Below, in pieces: positions 1 to 12,632 of a stretch of DNA of 64,000 nt (position 1 is the stretch's first letter; every line of letters begins with the position of its first letter). Origin of the DNA: Brachypodius melanocephalos (Eukaryota; Chordata; Aves; Passeriformes; Pycnonotidae); assembly GCA_013398615.1 (NCBI GenBank), contig VZSR01001685.1:31211556-31275555 (forward strand). The letters run 5' to 3'. The notes beneath the pieces were generated by a model that ran no database searches, had not been told where the DNA came from, and worked only from the letters and a program-made list of their open reading frames with translations. Both the position numbers and the translations under genes were made by a program.

Positions 1-689
1 GCCTAAAGACAGCAAACTGAGAATCTGAAGTCCCAGAGGTGAAAACCTTTTGTTACTGAAAGTAATGGGGGGTTGTCAGTGGCAGCAAGACTTAGGCTTT
101 TTTCTGTAGGTGACAAATCATTCAAAACCACCAACTGAATTATTAACTGCTGAAAATACAAGGCAGTTGTATGACTCTATTTGATATTAGCACAATGTCT
201 ACACAAACATCAGATGACCCAGGTTACTCAGGTTACTGTCTTAAATATGAATGATAGCCTAGGGCTTCCTGGACTGCAATGCTGAGTTCCTGAAACTCCT
301 ACTGCTAGAGGGGTAACTGCAGTTAATGGATAAATGTTTTGTGTACATAGAGATCCATGCCCACAGAAGCAGGAGCTGCACCAGTGCTTTTTAGTCTAGA
401 TGCCCCCCCTGTTTGAGGCAGAGGATGCTTCCCATGATCTCTCTTCCAGCTGGAGACCTTACCTCACCAGCCCACTACTCCAGTTTCCAAGCTTGAGTTT
501 TTCCTCTAGCTTCCTGGCCAAGCTCTTCTTCACTGAACACTTCCATGATTATCTCACCTAGTTCACCATCTGATATTAAGCCTATAGTCCAATATTTCCC
601 TGATAATTTTGTTGTTCTCCCAGGGACTTAGCATACTGTGTCACCTGTCCTATCCTTGCAACTATCTTCTCCTTTTTACATTCCTGCTT

Positions 690-950
690 TTTCCTAATTC
701 TTCTCAAAACTCACTTCTCACCTGTGTCTTTTCAGCAGAGACTTCTCTTTCAAACACATACAGCTGAAAAAAAAGGGAATACAGAGCCTCATATGCTCCC
801 TAGAAATAGGAAAGGGGGAGCATAATTTGCATTTATGTACTTCTCTGATGAGCCTGCTTTGATGCCTGTCTTCTCTTTGTGTTATATCCCCTAGACCACA
901 AGAACACTCTTTTCAGGCAAGACTATAGGCTCCATTGTGAAAGAACCATG
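690..950 (+). repeat. Possible ancient L2/L3-like LINE 3' remnant
   Basis: TTCTCAAAACTCACTTCTCA resembles the LKTHLF-encoding end of L2/L3-type ORF2. About 190 bp later CCCTAGACCACAAG, then ACTATAGGCTCC, resembles the 3' tail of these elements. The spacing is plausible but divergence is high and this is recognition by eye only. Confidence 0.3.
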
Positions 951-3820
951 TGTTTATTTTCTCTTCAAAGCACTACCATCATCATTTTTTTTTCCAAAAA
1001 CCATTGCTAGTTTTAGTAATAATTAAACTAAAGGAGAAGATACTCTTTGACATCACATGGACACTTTGAGCTAAATCACAAAAAAAATCCAGACAAGTTC
1101 TATGAACATATATATTGAATTGGCCTTATTGGATTCTTTGCTTTTGTCTATGCATTGACACAGATATTGACATGACAATGATACTTAAAATACATGGGGA
1201 AAAGTTGGTAAACAAATTTTGCTCAAACACATTTGGAAAGAGGATGTAAGAGATAAAATCATGGATGCTCACATTAGTTTTTGTACTTACCTTTAAGGTT
1301 AGACAGGCTGTTATACAGATTTAGGAGGTTAAAGTACTGTGCTGTATAAATATTTTATAAGGAAATGTAATATTACCCCAAAGACCTAGGATCAGGTGTA
1401 TGCCAGAATCATCAAGAGGGAAAATCCAGAGAGCTGTTTTGCAGTCGGTTTTAAATTTTAGCTGTCCCTCTGTGGTATTAAATGTTTGTTTAAAGGAAGG
1501 GTTTCTTTAATCTTCCTATTTGTACTACGGTGATTTAAAGCATGTTTTCATTTTATCAGAGTTTTAATTAGGAGAGGGGGTATAGTTTCCATTCCTCCCA
1601 TGCTGGGTTTCCAGGGTTAATTTTTTATCAGCTTCTTTACAGCTGCTTGTCACCCACTTTCAAGCACAGACACTACAGTTTGCTCAACAGATACATTTTC
1701 TCTCCCCCACCAGTTGAAGGAAGAAAGGACTCAAAGAATGAGTACGTACAGAGCCATTTGAAGTACTGAAAATAAAAGAGACACAGAGAACGATGAAGGG
1801 CAGTCATGGAAAGCTGACTTCTCGGTTGACGGGATTAAGATCATCGCTAACCTGAGATTTACCTTTACTGAGATGCCTTATAAAAATTCACTTATAGGTG
1901 ATAATGACACAGGTGAGCATCCTCAATCATTCTCTGCCCCTCCTCCCATGTGGTTTATCTTTTGCCAATTCACATGACTGGGCACAGAAGGCTTCAGATG
2001 TTAATGGCAGTTTCAAATGCAAGGATAAGAGAAGTCATGCGTTTTGGTCTTCCTAGTTGGTACTTATGGTGTGAACAACAGATGGCATCCAGTGAATGAT
2101 CCCAGGCCAGCTCATTTCAGTTTCACAAGATCATTCAAAATGACAGCTGTTGCACAGCATTGAGAGGCATATGCTGTGATGTATGTAATGCCAATACTTT
2201 TCTCTCTGCCTCACAAGGAATAAAAGTCAAAGCAATTGTTATGAATAGATCGTTATCAGCCATACCCAAGGAGGCAAAGTTAACTATTAACAGGATCATG
2301 TCATACCAAAATAAACAATGGTTATACACAAACCATGGTAAGTGACAGCACCACTGAGCCATGTATTTTTTGCATATTCAGATATACTGAAGTAAAACGA
2401 AAGCGTGGATGTGGGAACAGACATAAGAAACAGAATTCTTCACATAGTTTTTTACTAAGAAGCAAATTCTTTCTTAGAAAATAGAGAAAAGGTAAATTTA
2501 ACTGTATTCTGAGGAGACAGGAGGGCACTGAGAGCTCTAACATATGTAAGCAAGGCCTATTGATGCTAACAAGAGGAAATTTTATTTTAACATTTGCTTT
2601 AGTCTGCTGTTTAACATGTTTAGTCTGCTATATCTGTGTTGATTGTTAATGAGAAGTACTATATATAAGAAATCAAAATGTTCCATCTGGCTGACAGTTT
2701 TCACTTCAGTTTTTTGTTTGATTGGTTTTTTTAGTAGACTTTAGGAGGTGTGTTGTTGGTCTTGCTGTTTTGGATTTTTTTTCTGTCTCGCACCTGGAGG
2801 AAAATCAGTGACTATTGATCAGAGAATTGATCTGATCAACGGAATATTGATCAGAACCCAATGTTAGGAGAAGTGAAAAATGAAAATCAGTGCAAAAATG
2901 CCCAACTGTGATGAGAAAGAGATAATTTTATTTCTAACATATTCAGGTAACCTTAAATGCAGAGCAAAGTAACGCTAAAGTAATTATGCTTTCATGTAGC
3001 TCACCTTCCACTAATAAACAGTCAGTCATACTTCATTAATTGTGATCATAATGGAAACAACTATGACAAAAATAATCATAATTTTTCTTCTTATAGACAA
3101 CTAATGCTTCTTTGGAGTCAGAACTTAAGCCTTTGGCAGAAACCACCCCTGTGTCTATTTTACAAAAGTTGGTTTTTTTAGTAGGTTTGTCTCCTTGGTA
3201 AGTTTGTTATTCTCACAGAGAATAAAGCACCACATGTTTCATGAAGTCTGAAATTTCAGAATGTTTAATCTCTCTGCTTTTATTCCCTATATTAGACCTG
3301 TAAGGTCTAATATAATAAGAAGCAGATTGGCAAGGTCAGAAGCTGAGAGTGAAGCAAGTGATAAAACAGCTAAAATGTCTTACTTCTTGAAATGAGGCTT
3401 TGTTAAATATCATCACTGTAGGGAAACAGCTGAAAAGGATGAACCATGGAATTATTTGAAGTCTCTCAACATCCATCTTTGATATTCTAAAAAAGTACTG
3501 GAAATAAAGGACATCTGTATTGCTATGCTTCACTTAAAATTACAGTATTTTAGATATTCTTCAGACTGTTTAACTTCCTACTTACTGCTGCCAACAAACA
3601 TGCAGTTTTTAGTAACTAGTTCTTCCTTTATAGAATCTGAATTCTGAATAATTTTGCTTCTGTGTTTTTTTGTCCATATTATTTGCAATTATAATGTATG
3701 TGTAGTGCAAGAAGTATGTGGCATATAATCACTGTGTTGGAGTGGTGAGATGAATTCCCAAATTTCCAAATAATTACATGTAATTTCAATCAGTTAAAAA
3801 TTTAATATCTAATCCTGAAT

Positions 3821-3868
3821 GTTTTGTTTTGTTTTGTTTGTTTGGTTTTTGTTTGTTTGTTTTTTTTC
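3821..3868 (+). repeat. G/T-rich simple tract (GTTTT/GTTT)n
   Basis: Tandem GTTTT units pass into GTTT units and end in a T run. It is a simple low-complexity tract in intron 7. Confidence 0.9.
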
Positions 3869-4399
3869 CAGTCAACATTGCTCTTAATTTTGGTCTTTCA
3901 AGCCTGTATCTATTCTTTTCACTAGTATCCTAAAATTACTATTCATGATCCTTTTTTCCCCATTCCCTATTTCCCACACAAGTTTCTGTCATTTCTGTTC
4001 CATGATCTGACACTATAGTAAATCTATTTTTCAATATAAAACTGTCAGGCCATGGGGTAAGTGCAGTGATGGAATGAATGTTATGATGGAGGTACTGGTA
4101 GCATGAGTTTTACAGCAGCCTTTCTATTGCTACATTTGGTTTACCATAACATTCAACAGTGCAGATGGCTTGACAATTTCATTTTTAGCACTATATAAAT
4201 TCCCAAAGGTGCACAGAATGAATTTTACTATTCATGTTTTCTCATTAAAAAAAAAAAAAAAGAGAAAATAAAAAGGTATCTTTCTGATGCCATCTTATTA
4301 TCATTCAGCATGTACACTGGCAATGAATAATAACAAGAACTCAAACATCTGTTTTTTATAAGCAGCTATCCACCAGATTGCTGTGTACTTTATGAGTAT

Positions 4400-4898
4400 G
4401 GTCTGGTCTACTGAGGGCTGATGAGTCCATCTGGCAGGGAACAGGAAGAGCATCTCGGTCACAGGCTTGCCAAGCTGGTAAAGAGGGCTTTCAACTAAAG
4501 TTGCTGGTGCAGGGAGAACCTCAACTCATCCCACTCCTACCAACCAGTTTGATGACAGTGCCAGTAAGAGATGTCCAAAGCCTGGAGAGAGATCACAAGG
4601 TCAGCAGGAGAGCACCTGAAACAGCTCAAAGGGATTCCAGTCAGTAAGTTGGTTTTACTGGGATTATGGGGAATAAGCAACAGGAGTTGGGGATGTGCTT
4701 GGAAATTTGTGCACACCTGTAGGGCTGTGATCTTACTGGCATCACAAAGTCCTGGTGGGATGGCTTCTAAGAATGGAATGTTAGAACGGAAGGCTGCTGA
4801 CTCTTTACCAAGGATGGGCAGGGAAGAGGGCATGGGGGTGTTGCTGTCTGTGCCAATGACTGGCTGGAGTGCAGGGAGCTCTGCTGGGATGGGTGAGG
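4400..4898 (+). mobile_element. CR1 fragment, ORF1 end to ORF2 endonuclease start, + sense
   Basis: This is a decayed internal piece of a CR1 LINE in plus orientation. One frame ends GHRLAKLVKRAFN then stop (near 4450-4496), matching the C-terminus of CR1 ORF1. Further on, DLTGITKSWWDG (about 4729-4765) matches the start of the ORF2 apurinic-like endonuclease, where intact CR1s have a DLVAITETWWDD-type motif. GREEGMGV follows as the glycine-rich turn. The piece is truncated on both sides and is interrupted where the oppositely oriented CR1 3' end begins at about 4901. It is non-functional. Family motifs are recalled from avian CR1s; no database search was run. Confidence 0.7.
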
Positions 4899-4900
4899 AA

Positions 4901-5115
4901 CACAGAATCACAGAATCAGCCAGGTTGGAAAGGACCGGAGATCATTAAGTTTAGCCTATGACCTAACACTGCCTTATCAACTAAATCATGGCCACATCCA
5001 GTCTTTTATTGAACACCTTCAGGGACAATGACTACACCACCTCCCTGGGCACCCCATTCCAGTGCCCATTCACTCTTTCTGTGAGGATTTTTTTTTCCCT
5101 GATGTCTAGCTTCTA
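4901..5115 (-). mobile_element. CR1 3'-terminal fragment, - sense
   Basis: The fragment begins on the plus strand with CACAGAATCACAGAATC, the reverse complement of the CR1 3' octamer repeat. It continues with AGGTTGGAAAGGACC and the CACCTCCCTGGGCACCC block of the 3' UTR, so the element's sense strand is minus, as for MMP16. The 5' end is truncated near 5115, as is usual for CR1. Confidence 0.9.
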
Positions 5116-7575
5116 TATTTGTAGTATATTGGGTCAACATCTAAAGGGAGGGCAGGAACAGGTGACACTATAGTGTGGGTCAGAGGATTGCATAGTGACA
5201 TTAATCCAGTACAAGTTCTCTGCTGACACTTAATCCATCTTTTCTATTTTATTCTCTGAATAATGGATGCAGACACTGGCTTTGTTCTTTGGGTATGTTC
5301 TTAGGTATGTTCTTTGTTAACACATCTATATGCTAGACTTCAGGTTTAAAGTTCTTTCTAGAATTTACTTGTTTGGACCAATTTTAGACTGGTAAGGCAA
5401 ACTACCTGGATAAGACATTCTACTTGCTCATCATCTTAGCAACAATCAACTTGTCTATCCCTAGCATCTTTGGGAGGAGGACATGTACTCTTTTCCCAGG
5501 AAATTTTGTGATAGAATAGAAGAAATGAGACAATCATGATTTACCTACAGTCTATTTATATAGATTTCTGTAATCATGTTTCACAAGGCAGTTGAGATCT
5601 TTGGAACAGGAATTTTCAAGGACACCCACACAGAAGACTCAGCTGAAATTTTTGATTCTGTAGCAGTGAAAAAACATGAATTGCACTGATAGAAAACACC
5701 AACAGTTAGATATTAGGAGTCATGAAGACACGGCAGAGAAGCAAAATTTTTTTTTTTAAATTGCACAAGGAAATACAAAGACTTTTGGCCTTGGCAAATA
5801 AAGGGATAATAAAAATGTCATTGGAAAAATAATGGAAGGAACTTTGAAAATAAGTCATATGGAAAAATACCTACAGCAGAATTTCCAAAGATAATATGTT
5901 GTCAGCTAGAAGGCAAAAAACTAACTGATTTGAAATCAGATAGCATAAGTTGGGGATGATGTGAAAGGAAAACACAATACTGACTTCTGAGAGCACAATC
6001 CTGTTGTTCCTGCTTGCTTTAATTAATCTCGATTTTATTTCCCAGAGAGACAATAGAGAAGTTCCCTCCCCCTTCTGTTGTTTGTTACCTATAACTCACA
6101 GACTACAGGATCAACCTATTCCTCTAAGACCTAACAGGAGCCAGTCAGCTGTGGGTGAAGAGTAAAATAATGATGAAACACGGTTGAAGGTCATTGGGAA
6201 GGAAAAGAAAGCAGCTATAAGAGTAAGCTTGATCATTTTTGCCTGGAGTTCAGGTAATGGTTCCCAGCCTTATCAAGGCAAAAGTCTGGAATGCCCAGAG
6301 TAGCTACTTTGCTCTTTGTAGAAGTGGTGCAAAGGAATAACTACAGAATAATATTTTTACCCTTCCATGTCCAAAGGACCTAAAAATAAAGCTGTGGGAT
6401 GGAGATTTGAAGGTACCTTGATCATGATTCCCAACCATATAAACTTTCTGGAGTTAATGACTTGAAGTTTATTTTATGGCAGCAGAAGTAAAAGCATTTG
6501 CTGTATTGAAGTCATATAAATAGAAAATGTACTATATAGGATGTAATTTTCCTTATGATTCACACAAAAAATACAATTTCACTATTAGCAAAACATAAAA
6601 TTCATTGTACTGTAATGAAGTGTTTCTGCATGTTATTAAATATTTTTCATTTAACATTCCCAAGATCCTGTTTCAATAGTGAATAAAATATTACTTCTAA
6701 CTCCCTGCTAATGAATCCGCTTGTAAAAATTAATTTTTTTACATAACAACTTTAAAAAAATCTACCTTTTTATAATGTGTGAAAAAATTAATCATTCACA
6801 ACACTAAACAGCTGAATAATTTTTTACATATTTGTTATCTATTCAGTTTCCTCTCTCAAATGATTATTTTTAAAACATACTTTGCATAAATTGTAGAATT
6901 TTGTCACTAAGTATGCATTTATTAAACATATAAGACAACATTATCATTAAATCTAAATTAGACACATGCTCAAGAACTTTACTTTTGAAGAACAACTGAT
7001 GTCTAGAGTGAAATTTGAAAAGAATTGTTAGCAACAATTTGGCCTGTATCATCTATTATCTGGAGTTTATGCTTCTTTAAAAACACTAAATACACATCTA
7101 TGAAAAAGATTTTTTCCCCAAATTAAGCTCCTAACATCACAGGCCTTTAATAAAACAAATATAATTCAGTACAGTATATATAGCAGAGGTGCCATTTAAA
7201 TACATAAGAAATTCATTTGTAAAAAGGAAGAAGAGCAAAGAGAATGACACAAAAATTAATAATGGAAATGTGTTCATTGTGTTTTCCTAAAATACGTTTT
7301 AAAAAGTTATTTTATAGTAGATCTTTTCTATGTCTCATATTTATAATTTCTAATTGTTATTGAATATGTAAGAGCAAAGGACCTGATACTGTGAAGGGTC
7401 ATCATAAATTAAAAATGTAATTGCCAAACAACAAAATGTTAACTTACACACTCTTCATTTAGCTACCAACGTGCAACAAGATTTACAAATCTTTAGTAAA
7501 AATAAACAAGATGTGTTTCAAGAAATCATCACACTCAACAGTGTTACACAAAATCTGTCTGTTGTTCTTTCTTAC

Positions 7576-7714
7576 CTTTAAAGAAGACAAAATTCCCCTC
7601 GCTGTTTTCATAAACTGCATCAATGCTGGGAGGCAGTCCCCTCCAGAAGTAGGTAATCTGCATGGGGTATCCATCCATCACCCTGTTGTTTCTGACCCGC
7701 CAAAACCACTGATC
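7576..7714 (-). CDS. MMP16: MMP16 exon 7: hemopexin repeat 1
   Basis: This 139-bp exon has 46 codons plus one base. It starts in phase 0 after ...FVFK of exon 6 with DQWFWRVRNNRVMDGYPMQ and continues ITYFWRGLPPSIDAVYEN to FVFFKG. It is hemopexin-like propeller sequence, a domain used for substrate recognition and protein contacts at the cell surface. The W-F-W-R core and the SIDAVYE motif are typical of MMP hemopexin blades. The acceptor is ggtttccag before 7714 and the donor is AAAG|gtaaga after 7576, leaving G of a split Gly for exon 8. If the intron were retained, the frame would read on for about ten codons and then stop. Exons 8 to 10 (rest of the propeller, transmembrane helix, short tail) are not in the remaining 7.5 kb and must lie to the left of the window. 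Confidence 0.97.
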
Positions 7715-10700
7715 CTGGAAACCAAACACACGATTCTTACCACATTTATATGAGTTCAGCTGCTGTCTCAAAAACACTGAACAGCCTGTCCTGGCATTTT
7801 TAGAGCAGGCCTTTTGCTGAGTGGATAAGCATTTGGATAAGCATAAATATGTTTGCATTTGTGTCACATTACAAATGTTTCAGAAGTGTTTTTTGCTGAG
7901 GTGGGAATAAGGTGCACACATGACTCAGGTGTTTGGAGCAGATAGCCCTCAGCAGAACATACAGTGTGCTGTAAGAGATGATGCAAGTCTCAACTCATTC
8001 TTATAAGGAGCCCAATTTAAAATTTGTGGTTTGACTACAAATGCTTTTAGACTGAACCATATGCTCATGTGAATGCCCAACATAATGGGACTACATACAG
8101 GCTTTGAACACCAATTAATTTTGTGGGTCATTTTTTTGCAGTGGCTGCCAACAGTGAAAGGTTGATAGATTGATGTGTAACATTACTACATCACTCCAAT
8201 AAGAAATACACCTTGATGATGATTTTGCTGTAGTGACGTTTAGCAGTCTTTCCAAGTGACATTGAATAGAATGGTTAATATTAAAGCCATACATATATAT
8301 TTATATATAAAAGGTGCTAAATCCAGTTAAATCCAATACATGGCACGTTAAATGGGTATCAATAAAGATACCATCACTGTATCTCTTCAGAACAGTTTAA
8401 TTTAGAAATGAAGGATAGGGTAAGTATTTACCTTCTTACACACATTTGAACATTTTTCAGGATTAGTATTATGTAAAACAACCCCCTTTAATAATATAGG
8501 AAGTGATGTTCTGCCATAACCTGTCACAGTTTACATGGCACTTCTTCCTCAGTGTGAGGAACACAGATTTCACAGTGCAACAAAACCTGTAAAATCATCA
8601 AGTCAACAAATATCTTCTTGAGAATGGGTTATGTTTCAGATTTAGTGATTTGTGGGGTATGCTTGAATTATTTTATTTTGATAGAAAGACCAATACAATT
8701 CTATTTTGCCGATTTGGTATTGAGTTGAATGTCAAACTGTATTTCATACTTCATATTGCTGACCTGCAGTATAATAGTTAGAATATTCTTATCTATTATT
8801 TGCTCAAATTCCTTAGCAAACAAATAACTTCTCCTGCTACACTATTAAAATCCTAACAATGATACAATTATGGCAAAACTGGAATGTTTGTTTCATTCAG
8901 CATATCCCCATGAATTTGTTTTTAAATCTGTTTATATCTATACACAGATGTATATGGGTCATTGCCTTTAATGTTGCAATATTCCATTCTGAATTCCATA
9001 ACTGTGAATATAACATGCCATGTTCTCTTTTCTGCTGATGGAATCTCTTAGACTTCCTATTTTCCTCATCTCTTTTCAGCATGTGTACCTGTCCTTGCAA
9101 TAACAATGGACGATAGGGTTTAGCTCGTCAATAAGAATCCTACAACTTTCCACAAAACTAAGATTTTGAAAATTTATAATTTTAGCAATTTTATGGTCTT
9201 ATTTAAATAGACAGAGGTTGGCATATGATTTGTAAATAGATATCATTTCAGGGAATCAGCAAATATCTGGAAATGTCTGAGGCAAGAACTGAAAGTTTGG
9301 ACCATTTAATAGGACTGCATTTATAAGCAGAGGCTGATGGAATAATTTGTTTATGTAAATTTAATTTTCCTGGCTGACTTTCCTATGAACATGCTGGACT
9401 CAATGGTTTTAGACTGGCAGAGTTCAGATTCTGGAACTCAAAAAACCCAGCATGTAGCTATAAAACATGCCAAGGACCTCTCTGAAGATTTAGATGGGAT
9501 AGGATCTGCTTATAGATAGAATATATGTATGCACATATACATAAATGCAATTAATTTATCTTAAACAAAGTTATATTTACCAGCAATTTTATCATCTGCA
9601 TTTTGATAAACATGTATATCTACTGAAAGTATGTTTTCATAAGAGTTTAGCTATTATTGAAATTCAAAAGGGGCATAGTCCTAGAGAAAGCATATTCACT
9701 CTAATAAAGCTCTTTCACACTTTAAGTAAATAGCTTGAAACCCTTTCTCTGGCAAAACACTTCTCAGTGTATTTGTTTATGCTGAATAAACACAGTTTTG
9801 TCTCTTTTGAGAAATGGTGTGTATTGAGAAACCCTTTGCCTTTCCCACTATGTTGGTTAAATATACTTTTTATTATTTTGTTTCCCCAAAACACATTAAC
9901 CCCAGCAGACAGGTTGAACACATGACTTGTCACATGCACTGCAATGCCAAGCCTGACATGCATATATTATATGCATAGATTTTAGTGTCTTTCCTTGCTG
10001 GCTAGCAAATGCCTCTTCGTAAACATCTGTAGATACCCAATTGCTTCAAAAATATGGCTCACTCCTGTGCAGCTGAGATATGGCATAATAATGGATCATT
10101 AAATATTATGACTGTTAGGCATACCAAGTAAATTAAACTTGGACAATTATTCCCAGTTCAAAAAGCAAAACTGAAACAAACAAAAAATATCAACACTTAA
10201 TTAAGCTAGAGCAATATATCTAAAACCCAGAAAATGGGCATTGAGTGAGAAGAGACTGTAAGATGTTTCAGAAACACTATGGTGGATAAAAAGTCAAATT
10301 AAGAAGCAGTAGCAGTCACTCAAACTGAATGTTTTGACATTTTACTTAGAAGATGGGATATTTCTGAGAAAAAAAAAAGACAATAAAGCTTTTTAGAGAA
10401 AACAAACTAAACAAAGGTCATACATAAATCATTCTGCACTGTCAGTAATTGCTTTAAGTATTTTTTACTGTGAACTTAAAGGGACTAAAATATAGTTTAT
10501 TATGTATGATAATAGCATATACTGCCATCATAAAAACATTTAATTAACAACTCAGATAATCTTGAATGGAAGACAGTATAAAAGTAAAAAAATCTGGCTC
10601 ATAATGCATCATTTTCATACTTTGTTGGTAGATACAGTCTCCTCCCACTCTTAGAATATACAATTTAACCTTTTTTAGTGATGATTGTGTTAAATTGTTC

Positions 10701-12444
10701 TTTATGTTTCAGACTATGAATGTTTAAATCTTTACTTTTATGAATAATTCATTTCCATTTAAGTATTTATTATCAACTTAAACATCTTTCAGATTCCTTA
10801 AGGGACACAACTGATGTGTATGAGAAATAAAAAAAAAAATCTCCAGGTATTTTGGTTCATCCATAATACATAAACTAGAGGAGCTTTTAGTGCAAAATTA
10901 ATGGAGCTTTCTTGTCTGAGGACCTCATTTGCTTATGTCTCTGGACCAACAACCATTGACAATGTTAAAACATTAATTTGCTACAAAATGTCTAGAGCTC
11001 TGACCTTTATTTTACACCTAATGAACTCTATCTACAATTCTGTAATGACATGTGACAGTCTGACTCAGGGTCAAATGATACCCAGTTAAAACAGAAAGAC
11101 TTCCCAATGTGATGGACATTCTAAAAACCTACAACAAGCTAGAAGGAAGGAAAAAAATGAGAAACCTTTGAATTGGTACTTTTTTAAATACTTGGAGATG
11201 AAGGCAGGTAAAGATTTAAAGCAGACAGAGATGCAAAACAAGGCCAAATTGCAACTGTAAATTATATTATTTTGACTATGATCACAAAAATGTGTGTGAA
11301 CCCCCAGTAATTTTTGAAGTATCCTTGCACTGTAGAGCAAAAATCTCTGTGATTTTCTGCCTGACTTGATGTTTAAGTGTATATATATAGTGCTGTTACT
11401 GGTATTCTCCTAGGATGGAGTGAGATGCAAAATTTAATAGCTACAGCTGATAGGGAGAGAAGTTTTACTGTTTCTAGATTGCACAGGATAACTGTTTGGC
11501 CTATTTAATTTGAAATAAAAGAAAAAGCCAAATAAGCATACTACTTCTGCCCTAAATAAATGTCAGTCAAATAAAATACTAAATTTCAATCAATACTGTA
11601 GCTTAATATTATTGACAAAATACATCAAGGTATCCCATTGGGCTTTGTGTTCCCCCACAAGCATACTCTGATCATGTGCAAAAGCAAGTCAGTGTCAGTG
11701 GGAGATTAAACACATCCAGCAGCTAAGCAAAACAGCAGCAAGAGACTGACACATTCAGACAAATGACTGTCCTCCTACTTTTTTTCCATCTGAGTATTGC
11801 AGAAAAAGAAAAAAGAAAATAAGCCAGTGGAAAATAATATACTAAGATATTCAATAGCTTTAAATTCTTCTCTTAGAGAAAAGGAAGAGTTATGGTTATA
11901 TACAGAGAAATTTACCAAAGGACAAAGCCTGCAGAAACTACATTTCAAGATTGTGATCAAGGAGCCAGTAAAGTTCCTCTTTACTATACACCTTTATGGG
12001 ATATTAAGAAACTGAATTTGGGAAATACAAGGCAGAGTTATTGTATCTAAACCAAAATAAATCTGGAACATTCTTTTAAAAACCTTGATCTAATCTCAAA
12101 AGGCACTTTTCCACATCTACTTCATCAGGTTGTGAATTTTATCAGAGAATCTCAGTGTTGGCAACAACAGGCCTGTGGCATGTGGAATTAAAGCCTTTGT
12201 GCCTACTCATTTGGGGAATTCCACTATTTCTTTAGTAACATCTATTTTCAACATTCTGAATTTGGAATTTATAGCATTTAAGGCAAAAGACATTACTGCA
12301 CAAAACCGGAAAAAGAAACCCTAAAAATTTCGAGCAATTTTCTGGGAAATTAGTTTCATGGAGCAGAAGAAAGAAGATACAGTCCAGGAGTTTTAAGTGT
12401 AGAAAAATTATTAGCACAATTCAACTATAAGAAGGATTCTGAAA

Positions 12445-12632
12445 TTTTTTCTTTCCCTTTTCCTTTCCTTTCCTTTCCTTTCCTTTCCTTTCCTTTCCTT
12501 TCCTTTCCTTTCCTTTCCTTTCCTTTCCTTTCCTTTCCTTTCCTTTCCTTTCCTTTCCTTTCCTTTCCTTTCCTTTCCTTTCCTTTCCTTTCCTTTCCTT
12601 TCCTTTCCTTTCTTTTTTCTTTTTTTTTTCTC
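12445..12632 (+). repeat. (TTTCC)n microsatellite in a 188-nt pure polypyrimidine tract
   Basis: From 12445 to 12632 every plus-strand base is T or C. The core, about 12459-12611, is roughly 30 nearly perfect copies of the 5-mer TTTCC, flanked by T-rich ends. On the MMP16 transcript strand it is a (GGAAA)n polypurine tract. An apparent Lys-Gly-Lys-Glu-Arg open frame across it is a by-product of the repeat. Confidence 0.98.

Larger units (their letters stand above)
1..7575 (-). other. MMP16: MMP16 intron 7 (partial)
   Basis: The 5' part of intron 7 extends to the window edge. It contains a possible ancient L2/L3-like remnant (690-950), an adjacent pair of CR1 fragments in opposite orientations (4400-5115), a G/T-rich tract (3821-3868) and a perfect hairpin at 3288-3314. 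I looked for the expected next hemopexin exon on the minus strand and did not find it. Confidence 0.82.

Noticed and set aside
4537..4948. Overlapping frames of about 125 codons on both strands
   Set aside because: They fall inside a decayed CR1 fragment. The plus frame even contains recognisable but broken ORF2 endonuclease motifs, so it is not a host gene.
1..7575. Search for MMP16 exon 8 (next hemopexin exon)
   Set aside because: No minus-strand segment with hemopexin sequence and splice sites was visible, so the exon is taken to be outside the window.
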